From contig JAYPHU010000025.1 in assembly GCA_038127535.1 (NCBI GenBank), forward strand, positions 1 to 57,951: DNA of 57,951 nucleotides, in the 5' to 3' direction. The DNA comes from JAYPHU01 sp038127535. GTDB lineage: Bacteria; Pseudomonadota; Alphaproteobacteria; Rhodospirillales; UBA2165. Below, in pieces: positions 34,152 through 43,185 of the stretch. The notes under the pieces are model-generated. The model saw only the letters and a list, made by a program, of their open reading frames with translations, was not told the origin of the DNA and did not search any database. Within the stretch, counting starts at the first letter, position 1. Every line of letters starts with the position of its first letter. Made by a program: the position numbers and the translations under genes.

Positions 34152-35663
34152 ATGCGGCACACTGAGGTCCCTGCACGGTCCAAAATTATGACAGCCATCG
34201 GCTTTGATCGCCGGGCCTTGAGGATTGTCAATTTCATCCTGTTTTTAGCGGCGGCGTTGATGCTACTGGCCTCGACCGCGCACAGCCGCGCCGCGCCGGA
34301 AAGCTTCGCCGATCTAGCGGAAAAACTGTTGCCGGCGGTGGTGAATATCTCCACCTCGTCCGTGGTCAAAGGGCATGGCGGTCCGAACCTGCCGCAGTTT
34401 CCGCAAGGCTCGCCGTTCGAGGATTTCTTCCGGGATTTTTTTGATAAGAACGGCCCGAACCAGCCGCGGCGGGCGACGTCTCTCGGCTCCGGCTTTATCA
34501 TCGACAAAGCCGGTATCGTGGTGACCAACAACCACGTCATCGCCGATGCGGATCAGATTACCGTGGTGCTGCAGGACGACACCAAGCTGGAAGCCAAGCT
34601 GATCGGCCGGGACCCGAAAACCGACTTGGCAGTGTTGAAGGTCGAAACGACCGCCGATCTGCCGGTGGTGCCGTTCGGCGATTCCGAAAAATTGCGTGTG
34701 GGCGACTGGGTCATGGCCATCGGTAATCCGTTTGGCCTGGGCGGCACGGTCACCGCCGGTATCGTCTCGGCCCGTGGCCGGGATATTGAATCCGGGCCGT
34801 ACGACAACTTCATCCAGACCGATGCGTCGATCAACCGGGGTAATTCGGGTGGTCCGCTGTTCAATATGGCCGGCGAGGTTGTGGGGATTAACACCGCGAT
34901 CTTTTCTCAGACCGGCGGCAGTGTGGGCATCGGTTTCTCCGTGCCGACCTCGACAGCCAAGAGCGTCATCGACCAGCTTCGCAAATACGGGCGGACTCGA
35001 CGGGGTTGGCTCGGCGTCCGCATCCAGCAGGTGACCGGTCAGATTGCCGAGAACCTGGGTCTTGATGACACGTCCGGCGCACTGGTCGCCAGCGTGAGTG
35101 AGGGCAGCCCGGCGGAAAAAGGAAATATCCAGGCCCGCGACGTGATCCTGAATTTTGACGGCAAGAAAGTCGATGAGATGAAGTCGCTGCCGCGGATCGT
35201 CGCGGAAACCGAAATCGGCAAGGCCGTCGACGTAGACGTCTGGCGGGACGGTAAAAAGGTAACCACCCAGGTGACTGTCGGCGAGCTCAATGAAGAGGTT
35301 GCGACCTTGGGCGGCGAGAGCGGCAAGGAAAACGACGGCCTGAAGAAAGAGCTCGAAATTACGGCGCTTGGTCTCAAACTGGCCGGCATCACCGGCGATA
35401 CGCGCAAGATGTTCAAGCTGAAATCGGGACAGAAGGGCGTCGTGGTGACGTCGGTCGATCCGAAGGGCGCTGCGGCTGAACAGCAGATCAAAGCCGGCGA
35501 CGTGATCCTGGAAGTAGACCAGACCGATGCCCAATCTCCGGAAGAAGTGGAGAAACGCATTAAAGCCGCTGTCGAGAAAGGCCGGAAATCGGTCCTGTTG
35601 CTGATGGAGCGGCAGAGCGGGATCGGCTTCGTAGCTATCCGCATTACGGAAAAAATAAAGTAG
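34152..35663 (+). CDS. degP: DegP/HtrA-type periplasmic serine protease
   Basis: A 503-residue protease-chaperone. A long n-region precedes the signal (FILFLAAALMLLASTAHSRA, about 28-47). The trypsin-like domain has His128 in VTNNHVIAD, Asp158 in DPKTDLAVLK and Ser232 in NRGNSGGPLF. Two PDZ domains follow (GWLGVRIQQVT and a second near GQKGVVVTSVD). The ATG at 34152 follows AGGAAGATATA; the upstream in-frame stretch is not protein-like. It lies after hflKC-DUF2065, making an envelope quality-control group, and is closed by a terminator. Confidence 0.95.
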   Translation: MRHTEVPARSKIMTAIGFDRRALRIVNFILFLAAALMLLASTAHSRAAPESFADLAEKLLPAVVNISTSSVVKGHGGPNLPQFPQGSPFEDFFRDFFDKNGPNQPRRATSLGSGFIIDKAGIVVTNNHVIADADQITVVLQDDTKLEAKLIGRDPKTDLAVLKVETTADLPVVPFGDSEKLRVGDWVMAIGNPFGLGGTVTAGIVSARGRDIESGPYDNFIQTDASINRGNSGGPLFNMAGEVVGINTAIFSQTGGSVGIGFSVPTSTAKSVIDQLRKYGRTRRGWLGVRIQQVTGQIAENLGLDDTSGALVASVSEGSPAEKGNIQARDVILNFDGKKVDEMKSLPRIVAETEIGKAVDVDVWRDGKKVTTQVTVGELNEEVATLGGESGKENDGLKKELEITALGLKLAGITGDTRKMFKLKSGQKGVVVTSVDPKGAAAEQQIKAGDVILEVDQTDAQSPEEVEKRIKAAVEKGRKSVLLLMERQSGIGFVAIRITEKIK

Positions 35664-35680
35664 GTTTCACATCCCTTCCG

Positions 35681-35706
35681 AAAGCGGCGCCTTCGGGCGC
35701 TGTTTT
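35681..35706 (+). terminator. Intrinsic terminator after degP
   Basis: GCGCC-TTCG-GGCGC with a stable UUCG-type loop and A-rich upstream/T-rich downstream extension (AAAGCG ... TGTTTTTGTTT). Confidence 0.9.
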
Positions 35707-35809
35707 TGTTTCCGCCGGCGGGCCTGCCTCTTTAATCAATCCCGGAAGATTGGTACATAGTCCCTGCCGGGACTGCCCGGTGATTGAACTTGTACAGTAG
35801 GAACTATCC

Positions 35810-37057
35810 ATGACGTCTTTTTTGGTCCGGCCGTTCGCCGCCCTTCGACCCGCCCCGGAATTCGCGGCCGAGGTTGCCGCGCCGCCCTACGATGTCTTGA
35901 ACACCGAAGAGGCGCGGGCCCTGGCCGACGGCAAGGAATGGAGCTTCCTGCATATCTCCAAGCCGGAAATTGATCTGGCGCCTGGCACCGACCCGTTTTC
36001 TGATGCGGTCTACGCCAAAGCCTCCGAAAACATGGCGAAGTTGATTGAGGCCGACGTTCTTAAGCGGGACGACAAGCCGTGCTTTTATGTCTATCGGGTG
36101 CAGATGGGCGACCACATCCAGACCGGCATCGCCGCCGCCGGCTCGACCGAGGCCAACAAGAACAATCTGATCCGCCGCCATGAATTGACCCGGCCCGACA
36201 AGGAAAACGACCGGGTCCGCCAGATCATGGCGGTGCGCGGCCATACCGGCCCGGTCTTCACGATCCACAAGCCCGAAGCCGATCTGACCGCGATCGTGGA
36301 CGAGGTCACTGCCGGTACGCCGGCTTATTCGGTGACCGGTGAAGGGGATGTGCAGCACACGGTGTGGGTGGTTTCCGATGATGCGTTGATTGATCGGATC
36401 AGCCAAGGTTTTGAGCGGCTAGGGGTTATCTATATCGCCGACGGGCATCACCGGTCCGCTGCCGGTACGAGAGCGGCAGATGAATGCCGGGACGCCAATC
36501 CCCTGCATACGGGGGAGGAGCCCTATAATTCCTTCCTGGTGGTGAGCTTTCCCGAGCCCGAAGTGAAAATTCTCGACTATAACCGGATCGTCAAAGACCT
36601 GAACGGTCTGACGCCGGAGGGACTGGTGGAAAAGTTGCGGGCCTCGTTTGACATAGAGGCCGCCGATAGTGCGGCCAAGCCGGCCAAGCCCGGCCAATTC
36701 GGCATGTATGTGGCGGGTCAGTGGTACAGTCTGGACTTCACCGGCGACGTGCCGGCGGACGCCTCGGCCAGCGACCGGCTAGATGTCAGCGTGCTGACCG
36801 CCCATGCGCTCAGCCCGGTTCTGGGGGTGGGCGATACCCGCACCGATCCCCGCATCGACTTTGTCGGCGGGATTCGCGGGATGGCGGAACTGGAAAAACG
36901 TGTTGACAGCGGAGACTGGGCCGTCGCCTTTGCGCTCTATCCCACCAGTATCCCCGATCTGATGAGCGTGGCCGACGCCAAGGAAATCATGCCGCCCAAG
37001 ACTACTTGGTTTGAACCCAAGCTGGCCGACGGGCTGATTTCCCTGATGCTGGATTGA
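35810..37057 (+). CDS. DUF1015 family protein
   Basis: A 415-residue cytoplasmic protein of the DUF1015 family. It begins VRPFAALRPAPEFAAEVAAPPYDVLN, continues FYVYRVQMGDHIQTGI and RRHELTRPDKENDR, and carries the conserved IYIADGHHRSAAG, whose His-His pair recalls ParB-like/serine-kinase folds. Near the C-terminus is DPRIDFVGGIRGMAELEK. The family has no agreed function; a small-molecule kinase role is speculative. It is monocistronic. Confidence 0.88.
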   Translation: MTSFLVRPFAALRPAPEFAAEVAAPPYDVLNTEEARALADGKEWSFLHISKPEIDLAPGTDPFSDAVYAKASENMAKLIEADVLKRDDKPCFYVYRVQMGDHIQTGIAAAGSTEANKNNLIRRHELTRPDKENDRVRQIMAVRGHTGPVFTIHKPEADLTAIVDEVTAGTPAYSVTGEGDVQHTVWVVSDDALIDRISQGFERLGVIYIADGHHRSAAGTRAADECRDANPLHTGEEPYNSFLVVSFPEPEVKILDYNRIVKDLNGLTPEGLVEKLRASFDIEAADSAAKPAKPGQFGMYVAGQWYSLDFTGDVPADASASDRLDVSVLTAHALSPVLGVGDTRTDPRIDFVGGIRGMAELEKRVDSGDWAVAFALYPTSIPDLMSVADAKEIMPPKTTWFEPKLADGLISLMLD

Positions 37058-37167
37058 ATCCGGGCCTGCTCGGCCCCATCTAAACGCTATCTCCGAATGA
37101 CTACGTATTTGCCGCCCATTAGGGCGTGACACAATTTCCTATTAAATCCGACGGTTGAGGTTGCGGA

Positions 37168-38037
37168 ATGGCATCCAATCTGCTGGAGCGGGTAAGCGGC
37201 CGGTTTAAGCGGCTGTCAGAATCCAGAAATAACGACGGTAAAAGCGTGAATGGGGTCGACCTGGAAAAAGGGACGATCAACATTGACGTGGAAGGCCTCG
37301 GCCATGACGAGGTCGGCACCCGAGACGTATTCCGGGAAGGCGACGAAAACGAAGGCCGGGCGATGCTTATCGCCGATGATCCGAGCGTTTACATCATCGA
37401 TCTGCACCCCTTCTATAAGGCCATCGGTACCGAAACCGGCAGCCGGCTCGCCAACGGTCTGTTGGAGGCGGCCGAGAACATGCTGGAGCGCCGGCTTAAG
37501 GGCGAAGGAAACTTCACCAACCGGGACAATGAGATAATCCTCTTCCGGTTTCGCAACTCCCATGAGGATAGTCTCCGGGTCGCGGTTGGCTTCGTCAATG
37601 AAATCGGTCGTCATTTCCTGCGTGACGCCTACAAGTCCCAGGATTTTGTCGAGCAGGTGATCAACATGTCGGAATCGAAAAACGCGGTCGATGATGACGG
37701 CAATATCGATGTGGACAATACCCTCAAATACAGATTGATCGTGGACCGCTCCACCGAGCAAGAGTTCGCAACCGAATGGGACGCGGACGAGTCGGATGGC
37801 TACCGGGAGCCAATGGAGCTGATGAAACTGGCCGTGGAAATCCATCACCGACACACCTCCGAGAAGATCGAGCGCACCGGCGTCGACCGGCGGCAGATGT
37901 CACTGCCGTTCGAGGGTGAGGACCGGCGCAAGAAACAGCGCGGCCGCCGGGACGAGGGCAATCCCTCGATGAATGTCTGGCGCCCAAAGTATAGAAATGC
38001 GCTAGCCCCTGGATTTCGTCGCGGGTTTCCGTCTTAA
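37168..38037 (+). CDS. Protein of unknown function with a possible degenerate GGDEF-like fold
   Basis: A 289-residue, strongly charged protein. The middle (about 70-180) has a shape recalling a nucleotidyl-cyclase domain: DPSVYIIDLHPFYKAIGTE where LDLDRFK is expected, GSRLANGLLEAAENMLERRL for the helix, then NRDNEIILFRF in the place of GGDEF, followed by helical SLRVAVGFVNEIGRHFL. None of the catalytic residues are present. The C-terminus is basic (RRKKQRGRRDEG). This fold idea is inference only. It ends 38 bp before the VOC gene; co-transcription is possible. Confidence 0.6.
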   Translation: MASNLLERVSGRFKRLSESRNNDGKSVNGVDLEKGTINIDVEGLGHDEVGTRDVFREGDENEGRAMLIADDPSVYIIDLHPFYKAIGTETGSRLANGLLEAAENMLERRLKGEGNFTNRDNEIILFRFRNSHEDSLRVAVGFVNEIGRHFLRDAYKSQDFVEQVINMSESKNAVDDDGNIDVDNTLKYRLIVDRSTEQEFATEWDADESDGYREPMELMKLAVEIHHRHTSEKIERTGVDRRQMSLPFEGEDRRKKQRGRRDEGNPSMNVWRPKYRNALAPGFRRGFPS

Positions 38038-38075
38038 TACACCAAACAATCAGCGACTATTAACGGGAGGCCGAC

Positions 38076-38681
38076 ATGGACGCATCCGGCGACGCAAACA
38101 CATCCGTTTCCCCGCTCCAATCGGGGCACCTGAGAGGCGTGCATCATCTCGCACTCACCACCGAAGACATGAAAATGACGACCGAGTTCTATGTGGACGT
38201 GCTCGGCATGAAGCTAGTGCACGCCATGAAGGTGCCCGATGGTGTGGGCACGGTGAACAACCGGGGCAATCCGCCGTGGGAGCGCCTGAGGCATTATTTC
38301 TTCGACATGGGTGGCGACAGTCTCTGGGCCTTCTTTGAAATCCCCAAAGGCGAGCGGAGGCAAACCGACCGGGACGCTATCGGCGGGATGCAGCACGTCG
38401 CCTTTGCCGTCGCCGAGGAAGAGTTCGAGCCCCTTCAAAAGCGGCTGGAGGCCCATGGGGTTGAGATCGACGGGCCGGTGGAAATTCTGCCGGACCTGTT
38501 TTCCTTCTATTTCTATGACCCCAACGGCATCCGGCTGGAGGCCTGCTGCAAACTCTCGGATGGAAGCGACCAGCAGGTGGTCGAGAGCGTTATCCAGACC
38601 AAAGACGTGGCCAAGGAAGAACTCCGCACCATGACCGATGACGAGGAATGGCTCAACCGGATGACCGCCGGTTTGGACTAA
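38076..38681 (+). CDS. VOC (glyoxalase/dioxygenase) family protein
   Basis: A 201-residue vicinal-oxygen-chelate protein with paired beta-alpha-beta units: GVHHLALTTEDMKMTTEFYVDVLGMKLV with the first metal His, MQHVAFAVAEEEFEPLQKRLEAHGVEI with the second, and FYFYDPNGIRLEACC with the metal Glu. The metal set fits an active enzyme such as a lyase, epimerase or extradiol dioxygenase, but no specific reaction can be named. The last ~40 residues form an acidic helical tail. The start follows GGGAGGCCGAC. Confidence 0.82.
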   Translation: MDASGDANTSVSPLQSGHLRGVHHLALTTEDMKMTTEFYVDVLGMKLVHAMKVPDGVGTVNNRGNPPWERLRHYFFDMGGDSLWAFFEIPKGERRQTDRDAIGGMQHVAFAVAEEEFEPLQKRLEAHGVEIDGPVEILPDLFSFYFYDPNGIRLEACCKLSDGSDQQVVESVIQTKDVAKEELRTMTDDEEWLNRMTAGLD

Positions 38682-38770
38682 GCACAAAACCTAAGCACCA
38701 GCTGGTTTCTCGATGCACTTAATATGAGGTTAAATTAATCAGCCACTTAATTTTCTGCGCGACTCGACGG

Positions 38771-38788
38771 CTTGTCATCCCGGACAAG
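38771..38788. repeat. CTTGTC/GACAAG palindrome, GTCATCCCGG remnant
   Basis: Six-base arms around ATCCCG. It shares the GTCATCCC edge of the dispersed units and lies right before a gene remnant. Confidence 0.4.
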
Positions 38789-38804
38789 CCGGTCTAGAGG
38801 TGCG

Positions 38805-38939
38805 ATGTACGGGTTTCTCGAATACCTATTTGGCAACGAAGACTTCATGCCGCACGGCTGGTGCATGCTATGGCAGCCGGAACAGCTTGGCGTTCATATC
38901 GTTGCCGCCGACCTTAAGAGATATTGCCGTCATCAGTGA
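38805..38939 (+). pseudogene. N-terminal remnant of a membrane sensor kinase
   Basis: Only 44 codons are open. They read MYGFLEYLFGNEDF, MPHGWCMLWQPEQLGVHIVA and then unrelated residues to a TGA. I recognise the FMPHG-C-LW-PE--W-H-V-SD pattern as the start of PAS/MASE-like sensor histidine kinases, where membrane helices would follow. Here the match breaks off at VAAD and DUF3500-like sequence begins in a different frame. It is a fragment and unlikely to be functional. The family call rests on a short match. Confidence 0.5.
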
Positions 38940-39345
38940 AAAAAAGGGCCGTTTAGAGAACCTCGCCGAGCTGTTCAAGGATAATATTGTGGTACCTTAC
39001 GGGGGGCTTCGCGCCGACAAATTGACGCCTTCCCAGTCGGCGCAACTCCTCAAACTAATCGACCTCTTCGTTGGCGACATGAAAGACGGACATGCCGCAA
39101 ATAAGATGGCGGACGTGCGCAAGCATCTCAATGTCACCTATTTTGCCTGGAAAGGACCTACCGACCCGGACGCGGTGTTCTACTTTCGGGTCCATAGCCC
39201 GGTGATCTGGATTGAATTCGATCATCAGGGGCCAATCGCGCTCGGCGGTTCCTGGGGAACGCCGACCCGCTAACACATACATAACGTTGTCCGCACGCCC
39301 AATGGGAACGACTACGGCAAGGACATCCTGCGGCAACATTATTAG
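38917..39345 (+). pseudogene. C-terminal remnant of a DUF3500 protein
   Basis: The frame reads DIAVISEKKGRLENLAELF, NIVVPYGGLRADKLTPSQ, LIDLFVGDMKDGHAANKMADV, HLNVTYFAWKGPTDPDAVFY and HSPVIWIEFDHQGPIAL, which is the DUF3500 C-terminal half. At 39271-39273 a TAA interrupts it where homologous sequence would have Gln. The same frame then continues HIHNVVRTPNGNDYGKDILR and QHY to TAG at 39343-39345, the expected family ending. The N-terminal half is missing and fused to the kinase remnant. Nonsense change plus truncation mark it as decayed. Confidence 0.75.
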
Positions 39346-39416
39346 AAGCACCGTGATAATCCGGGGCATGGGCATAAGACGCCACCCGGCTGAGCCGGCG
39401 GGTTTTCTATCGAGGC

Positions 39417-40094
39417 TTAAATCATTGCCAATTCGTGCAGGCTGCCGGCGTCCTTGATGTAGAGGGTGCGACCCTTGCGCTCGATGATCTTGCGCTGTTT
39501 CAGCCCGGCCATGATGCGGCCCACGGTTTCCCGCGCCAGGCCGACGCCGTTGCCGATATCCGATTGGGTGGGCATTTCGGCGACGATCAGCCCCCCGGAT
39601 TGATCCGGGAGCGGTTTGGCCATGCGAAGAATTTCCAGACAGACCCGCTGTTCGGCATCCAACAGACTAAAATCGCTGATCCGGTCGTTGGCCGCGCGGA
39701 TATTCCGTGAAAGCCGGCGCAGCAAAGCCAATGCCGCCTCCGGATAGCCGGTCATGATGTCGATGAAGGCTTTGCCCGGCAGGGTGGCGATGATGCAGTT
39801 TGACTTGGTGATAACCCAGGCCGACCGCGGCAGCCCGTCGATGGCAGCCAACTCCCCGAATACATCGCCGTAGCCAAGTGTTGCGTAGTCCACGGCCTTG
39901 CCCGCTTCGGAATAGTTCACCACTTGCGCCCGGCCGCTGACGATGACGTTGACGTCGTTCAGCTCGTCGCCCCGATTGATCACATGCTCACCGGGCCCGC
40001 ATTGGCGCCAGCGGCACTTGGCCTCCAACGTCTCCCGTGCATCTTCCGGTAAATCCCGGAAAAGCTCAATACTTTCAAACCTTTGATCAGTCAT
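39417..40094 (-). CDS. Crp/Fnr family transcriptional regulator
   Basis: A 225-residue regulator. The cyclic-nucleotide-binding beta roll covers about 15-115 (RQCGPGEHVINRGDELNDV, LGYGDVFGELAAIDGLPRSA). The winged helix at about 145-225 has MPTQSDIGNGVGLARETVGRIMAGLKQRKII. FGELAAIDGLPRSA resembles the cAMP-binding loop, and no Fnr-type N-terminal cysteine cluster is present, so cAMP or another small ligand is more likely than oxygen sensing. The start at MTDQRFESIEL is preferred over an ATG 9 bp upstream. It is divergent from miaA. Confidence 0.9.
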   Translation of the reverse strand: MTDQRFESIELFRDLPEDARETLEAKCRWRQCGPGEHVINRGDELNDVNVIVSGRAQVVNYSEAGKAVDYATLGYGDVFGELAAIDGLPRSAWVITKSNCIIATLPGKAFIDIMTGYPEAALALLRRLSRNIRAANDRISDFSLLDAEQRVCLEILRMAKPLPDQSGGLIVAEMPTQSDIGNGVGLARETVGRIMAGLKQRKIIERKGRTLYIKDAGSLHELAMI

Positions 40095-40217
40095 GTGACC
40101 CAATAACCCATGGCAGGTTTTTATATGTTCTTTGAACTATAGCGGAAATTTTCGGAAGTCACCGAGAAAAATTGCCCCGCGGCTGGCAAGTTCTCATGAC
40201 ACGGGTATGATCCGCCC

Positions 40218-41153
40218 ATGATCGATAGAGACCAAAAACCGCTTCTCGTTGTTGCCGGCCCGACGGCGAGCGGCAAATCCAGCCTTGCCCTGGCGGCGGC
40301 GGATCACTCCGATGGCGTGGTGATCAACGCGGATTCCATGCAGGTCTATGACGAGCTACGGATCATTACCGCCCGGCCGTCCGCTGTCGACGAGGCCAAG
40401 GCCCCGCACAAGCTCTATGGCGTGCTGCCGGCGGCGGAGAGGTGCTCGGCCGGGCGCTGGCGGGAGATGGCCATCACGGCGATCGAGGCGGCTTGGGTGG
40501 AAGAAAAGTTGCCGATCCTGGTCGGCGGGACGGGTCTCTATATCAAGGCGTTGCTGGAGGGGCTCAGCGACATCCCCGATGTACCCCCTGCTATCCGGGA
40601 CGAGGTGATCGCCCTGCACGACGAACTGGGTCCTGAAGCGTTTCACGCAAAGGTGGCCGACGTGGACCCCGAGGCGGCGGCGCGGCTGCCCAGAGGCGAC
40701 CGCCAGCGCCTGATCAGGGCCTATGAGGTCTACCTGGCGACGGGGATAAGCCTGACCCAGTGGCATGACACGGCGCCGGTCATCCCAGGTCTGGCGGCGG
40801 ACACGTATACGATCCTCCTCGACCCGCCCCGAGACGAGCTCTACGCCCGGTGCAATGCCCGGCTGGAACAGATGCTGGATGAAGGCGCGTTGGACGAAGT
40901 TCACAGGCTCATGGCGCTGTCTCTGGACCGATCGCTGCCGGCGATGAAAGCGTTGGGGGTACCGGAGTTTATCGCGCATCTGCGCGGGGAACGGGGTTTG
41001 TACGAGGCGCTTTCGGCGGCGCAACAGTCCACCCGGAACTTCGCCAAGCGCCAAAACACCTGGTTTCGTAATCAATTCGAAAAGCCGGATGCGGTTTTTG
41101 CGCAACATTCGGAAAGAAATTTAGAAAAAATCTTTGCGAATATTCGTTTTTAG
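40218..41153 (+). CDS. miaA: tRNA dimethylallyltransferase
   Basis: A 311-residue enzyme adding the isopentenyl group to A37 of tRNAs that read UNN codons. The P-loop VVAGPTASGKSSLALAAA (about 11-28), VINADSMQVYDELRIITARPS and PILVGGTGLYIKALLEGL are diagnostic. QQSTRNFAKRQNTWFRNQF closes the domain. Length is standard. A terminator-like hairpin follows. Confidence 0.96.
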   Translation: MIDRDQKPLLVVAGPTASGKSSLALAAADHSDGVVINADSMQVYDELRIITARPSAVDEAKAPHKLYGVLPAAERCSAGRWREMAITAIEAAWVEEKLPILVGGTGLYIKALLEGLSDIPDVPPAIRDEVIALHDELGPEAFHAKVADVDPEAAARLPRGDRQRLIRAYEVYLATGISLTQWHDTAPVIPGLAADTYTILLDPPRDELYARCNARLEQMLDEGALDEVHRLMALSLDRSLPAMKALGVPEFIAHLRGERGLYEALSAAQQSTRNFAKRQNTWFRNQFEKPDAVFAQHSERNLEKIFANIRF

Positions 41154-41194
41154 GTGTTGACGCCCTGAGGCTAACCCTATAGGTTCCGCCAACT

Positions 41195-41242
41195 CGCGCC
41201 GCAAAACCTTGCTGGGAAGGGGCTTTGCGCGCGGGTTTTGTT
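41195..41242 (+). terminator. Terminator or attenuator hairpin between miaA and ilvI
   Basis: CGCGCCGCAAA (41195) pairs with TTTGCGCGCG (41224), with one bulge, and GGTTTTGTTTG follows. The right arm can instead pair with a second GCGCCGCAAA copy at 41281-41290, giving mutually exclusive structures ahead of ilvI. Confidence 0.6.
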
Positions 41243-41340
41243 TGTAGATTGATCGAGGCGCACCGGCCCAGAGAGAATTTTGCGCCGCAAAGAATTGTCC
41301 GGCAGGCTGAAAAATAGTTATCGGACCCAAGGAGGAAGTC

Positions 41341-43098
41341 ATGACCGAGAACCGGTATTCCGGCGGAGAAATCATTCTGAAAGCCTTGAGCGATCAGGAT
41401 GTAGACGTCGTCTTCGGGTATCCGGGGGGCGTGACTCTGCCGCTCTACGACAAGATTTACCTTCAGAACAAAGTCCGCCACATCCTGGTCGGCCACGAAC
41501 AAGGCGGCGTGCACGCGGCCGAAGGCTATGCGCGCTCCACCGGTAAGCCGGGCGTTGTGCTGGCGACTTCGGGTCCCGGCGCCACCAACACGGTGACCGG
41601 CCTAGTGGACGCGATGATGGATTCCATTCCGATCGTCTGCCTGACCGGCCAGGTTGTTTCCAACCTGATCGGCAATGACGCGTTTCAGGAAGCGGACACG
41701 ACCGGCATTACCCGCGCCGCGACCAAGCATAATTATCTGGTCCAGTCGACGGACGACCTGGCGCGCGTCATGCACGAGGCATTTTACGTCGCCACCCATG
41801 GCCGGCCCGGCCCGGTTCTGGTCGATATCCCGAAGGACATTATCCTGGGCGAGGGCCGGTATGTGGTCCCGGAAGACGTGAAGCCCCGGAACTACAGCCC
41901 GGCGACCAAAGGCGATCAGGATAAGATTCAAGAGGCGTTTGAACTTCTGGCCAACGCCAAGAAGCCGATCATTTATGTGGGCGGTGGTGTGATCAATTCC
42001 GGTCCCGAAGCCTCTAAGCTAGTCACCAAGCTGGTGCACCAGACCGGCTATCCGTGCACCACCACGTTGATGGCGCTCGGCGCCTTCTCCGGCAATGATC
42101 CGCAGTTCATCGGCATGCCGGGCATGCACGGCACCTACGAGGCCAACAAGGTCATGTATGAGTGCGACGTTATGTTTAACGTCGGCGCACGCTTCGATGA
42201 CCGGGTGACCGGCCGGGTGGACGCGTTTTCCCCGGGCTCGAAGAAGATTCATATCGATATCGATCCGTCGTCGATCAACAAGAACATCACCGTCGATGTG
42301 CCGATCATCGGCGACGCCGGCAGCGTGCTGCAGGATATTCTTGATCTGTGGAATGAGAAGAAGCCGCAAGTCGATAAGCCGGCGCTTGAAGCCTGGTGGA
42401 AGCAGATCGACGAATGGCGCGGCGTGGATTGTCTGGGCTTCGAACAGGGCCCGGAAATCATCAAGCCGCAGCACGCGCTGGTACGCCTGCAGGAAATCCT
42501 GCGCGGCCGGGACTATTATGTCACCACTGACGTGGGCCAGCACCAGATGTGGTCGGCGCAGTATCTGCTGTTTGACGAGCCGAACCGGTGGATGACCTCC
42601 GGCGGGCTCGGCACCATGGGCTACGGCGTGCCGGCGGCCATGGGGGTGCAGGTCGCGCATCCGGACTCAGACGTGATTTGCGTGACCAGCGAAGGGTCCC
42701 TGATGATGAACATCCAGGAGATGAACACCATCGCCAAGAACAAGCTGCCGGTGAAAATCCTCAATCTGAATAACGAGATTTTGGGCATGATCCGCCAATG
42801 GCAGGAACTGTTTCATGACAATCATGAATCCGAGTGTGATCTGTCCGGTGGTCCCGACTTCATCAAGCTGGCGGAAGCGTTCGGCTTTACGGCCCTGAGC
42901 GCGACCAAGCCCGATGAAGTGGATGACGCCATCGCGGAGATGCTGAATACGGACGGTCCGGTATTCCTGAACATGGCGGTCGCGCGGGACGAGAATGTGT
43001 TCCCGATGATCCCTGCCGGTGCGCCTCATAACGAAATTGTCCTGGGCCCGAACCAGCAGATGAACGTGAAGGACGACAAGGCCAATGTGATGGCCTGA
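41341..43098 (+). CDS. ilvI: Acetolactate synthase large subunit
   Basis: A 585-residue TPP enzyme making acetolactate or acetohydroxybutyrate, the first common step to Val, Leu and Ile. The catalytic Glu lies in LVGHEQGGVHAAEGYA, ATSGPGATNTVTG and FQEADTTGITRAATKHN are conserved, and the TPP/Mg region is TSEGSLMMNIQEMNTIAKNK...LNN. Here a Glu-Gly-Ser replaces the GDGS of many enzymes. A strong AAGGAGGAAGTC ribosome-binding site precedes it. It heads the ilvI-ilvN-ilvC cluster. Confidence 0.96.
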   Translation: MTENRYSGGEIILKALSDQDVDVVFGYPGGVTLPLYDKIYLQNKVRHILVGHEQGGVHAAEGYARSTGKPGVVLATSGPGATNTVTGLVDAMMDSIPIVCLTGQVVSNLIGNDAFQEADTTGITRAATKHNYLVQSTDDLARVMHEAFYVATHGRPGPVLVDIPKDIILGEGRYVVPEDVKPRNYSPATKGDQDKIQEAFELLANAKKPIIYVGGGVINSGPEASKLVTKLVHQTGYPCTTTLMALGAFSGNDPQFIGMPGMHGTYEANKVMYECDVMFNVGARFDDRVTGRVDAFSPGSKKIHIDIDPSSINKNITVDVPIIGDAGSVLQDILDLWNEKKPQVDKPALEAWWKQIDEWRGVDCLGFEQGPEIIKPQHALVRLQEILRGRDYYVTTDVGQHQMWSAQYLLFDEPNRWMTSGGLGTMGYGVPAAMGVQVAHPDSDVICVTSEGSLMMNIQEMNTIAKNKLPVKILNLNNEILGMIRQWQELFHDNHESECDLSGGPDFIKLAEAFGFTALSATKPDEVDDAIAEMLNTDGPVFLNMAVARDENVFPMIPAGAPHNEIVLGPNQQMNVKDDKANVMA

Positions 43099-43185
43099 TC
43101 GCCGGCCCGAACGAATTTCAGAGAATAACAGAAAGATGTGAATGGCCGCCCTCGGGCGAGGGCGGTGGAGAAATGGAATTAGAAG

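Noticed and set aside
34314..35534. A 406-codon minus-strand frame opposite degP
   Set aside because: The degP protease and PDZ motifs are intact on the plus strand; this is a compositional shadow.
41157..41183. TTGACG-N15-TATAGG as the ilvI promoter
   Set aside because: The spacer is too short, and it lies upstream of a terminator-like hairpin, so I did not list it as a feature.
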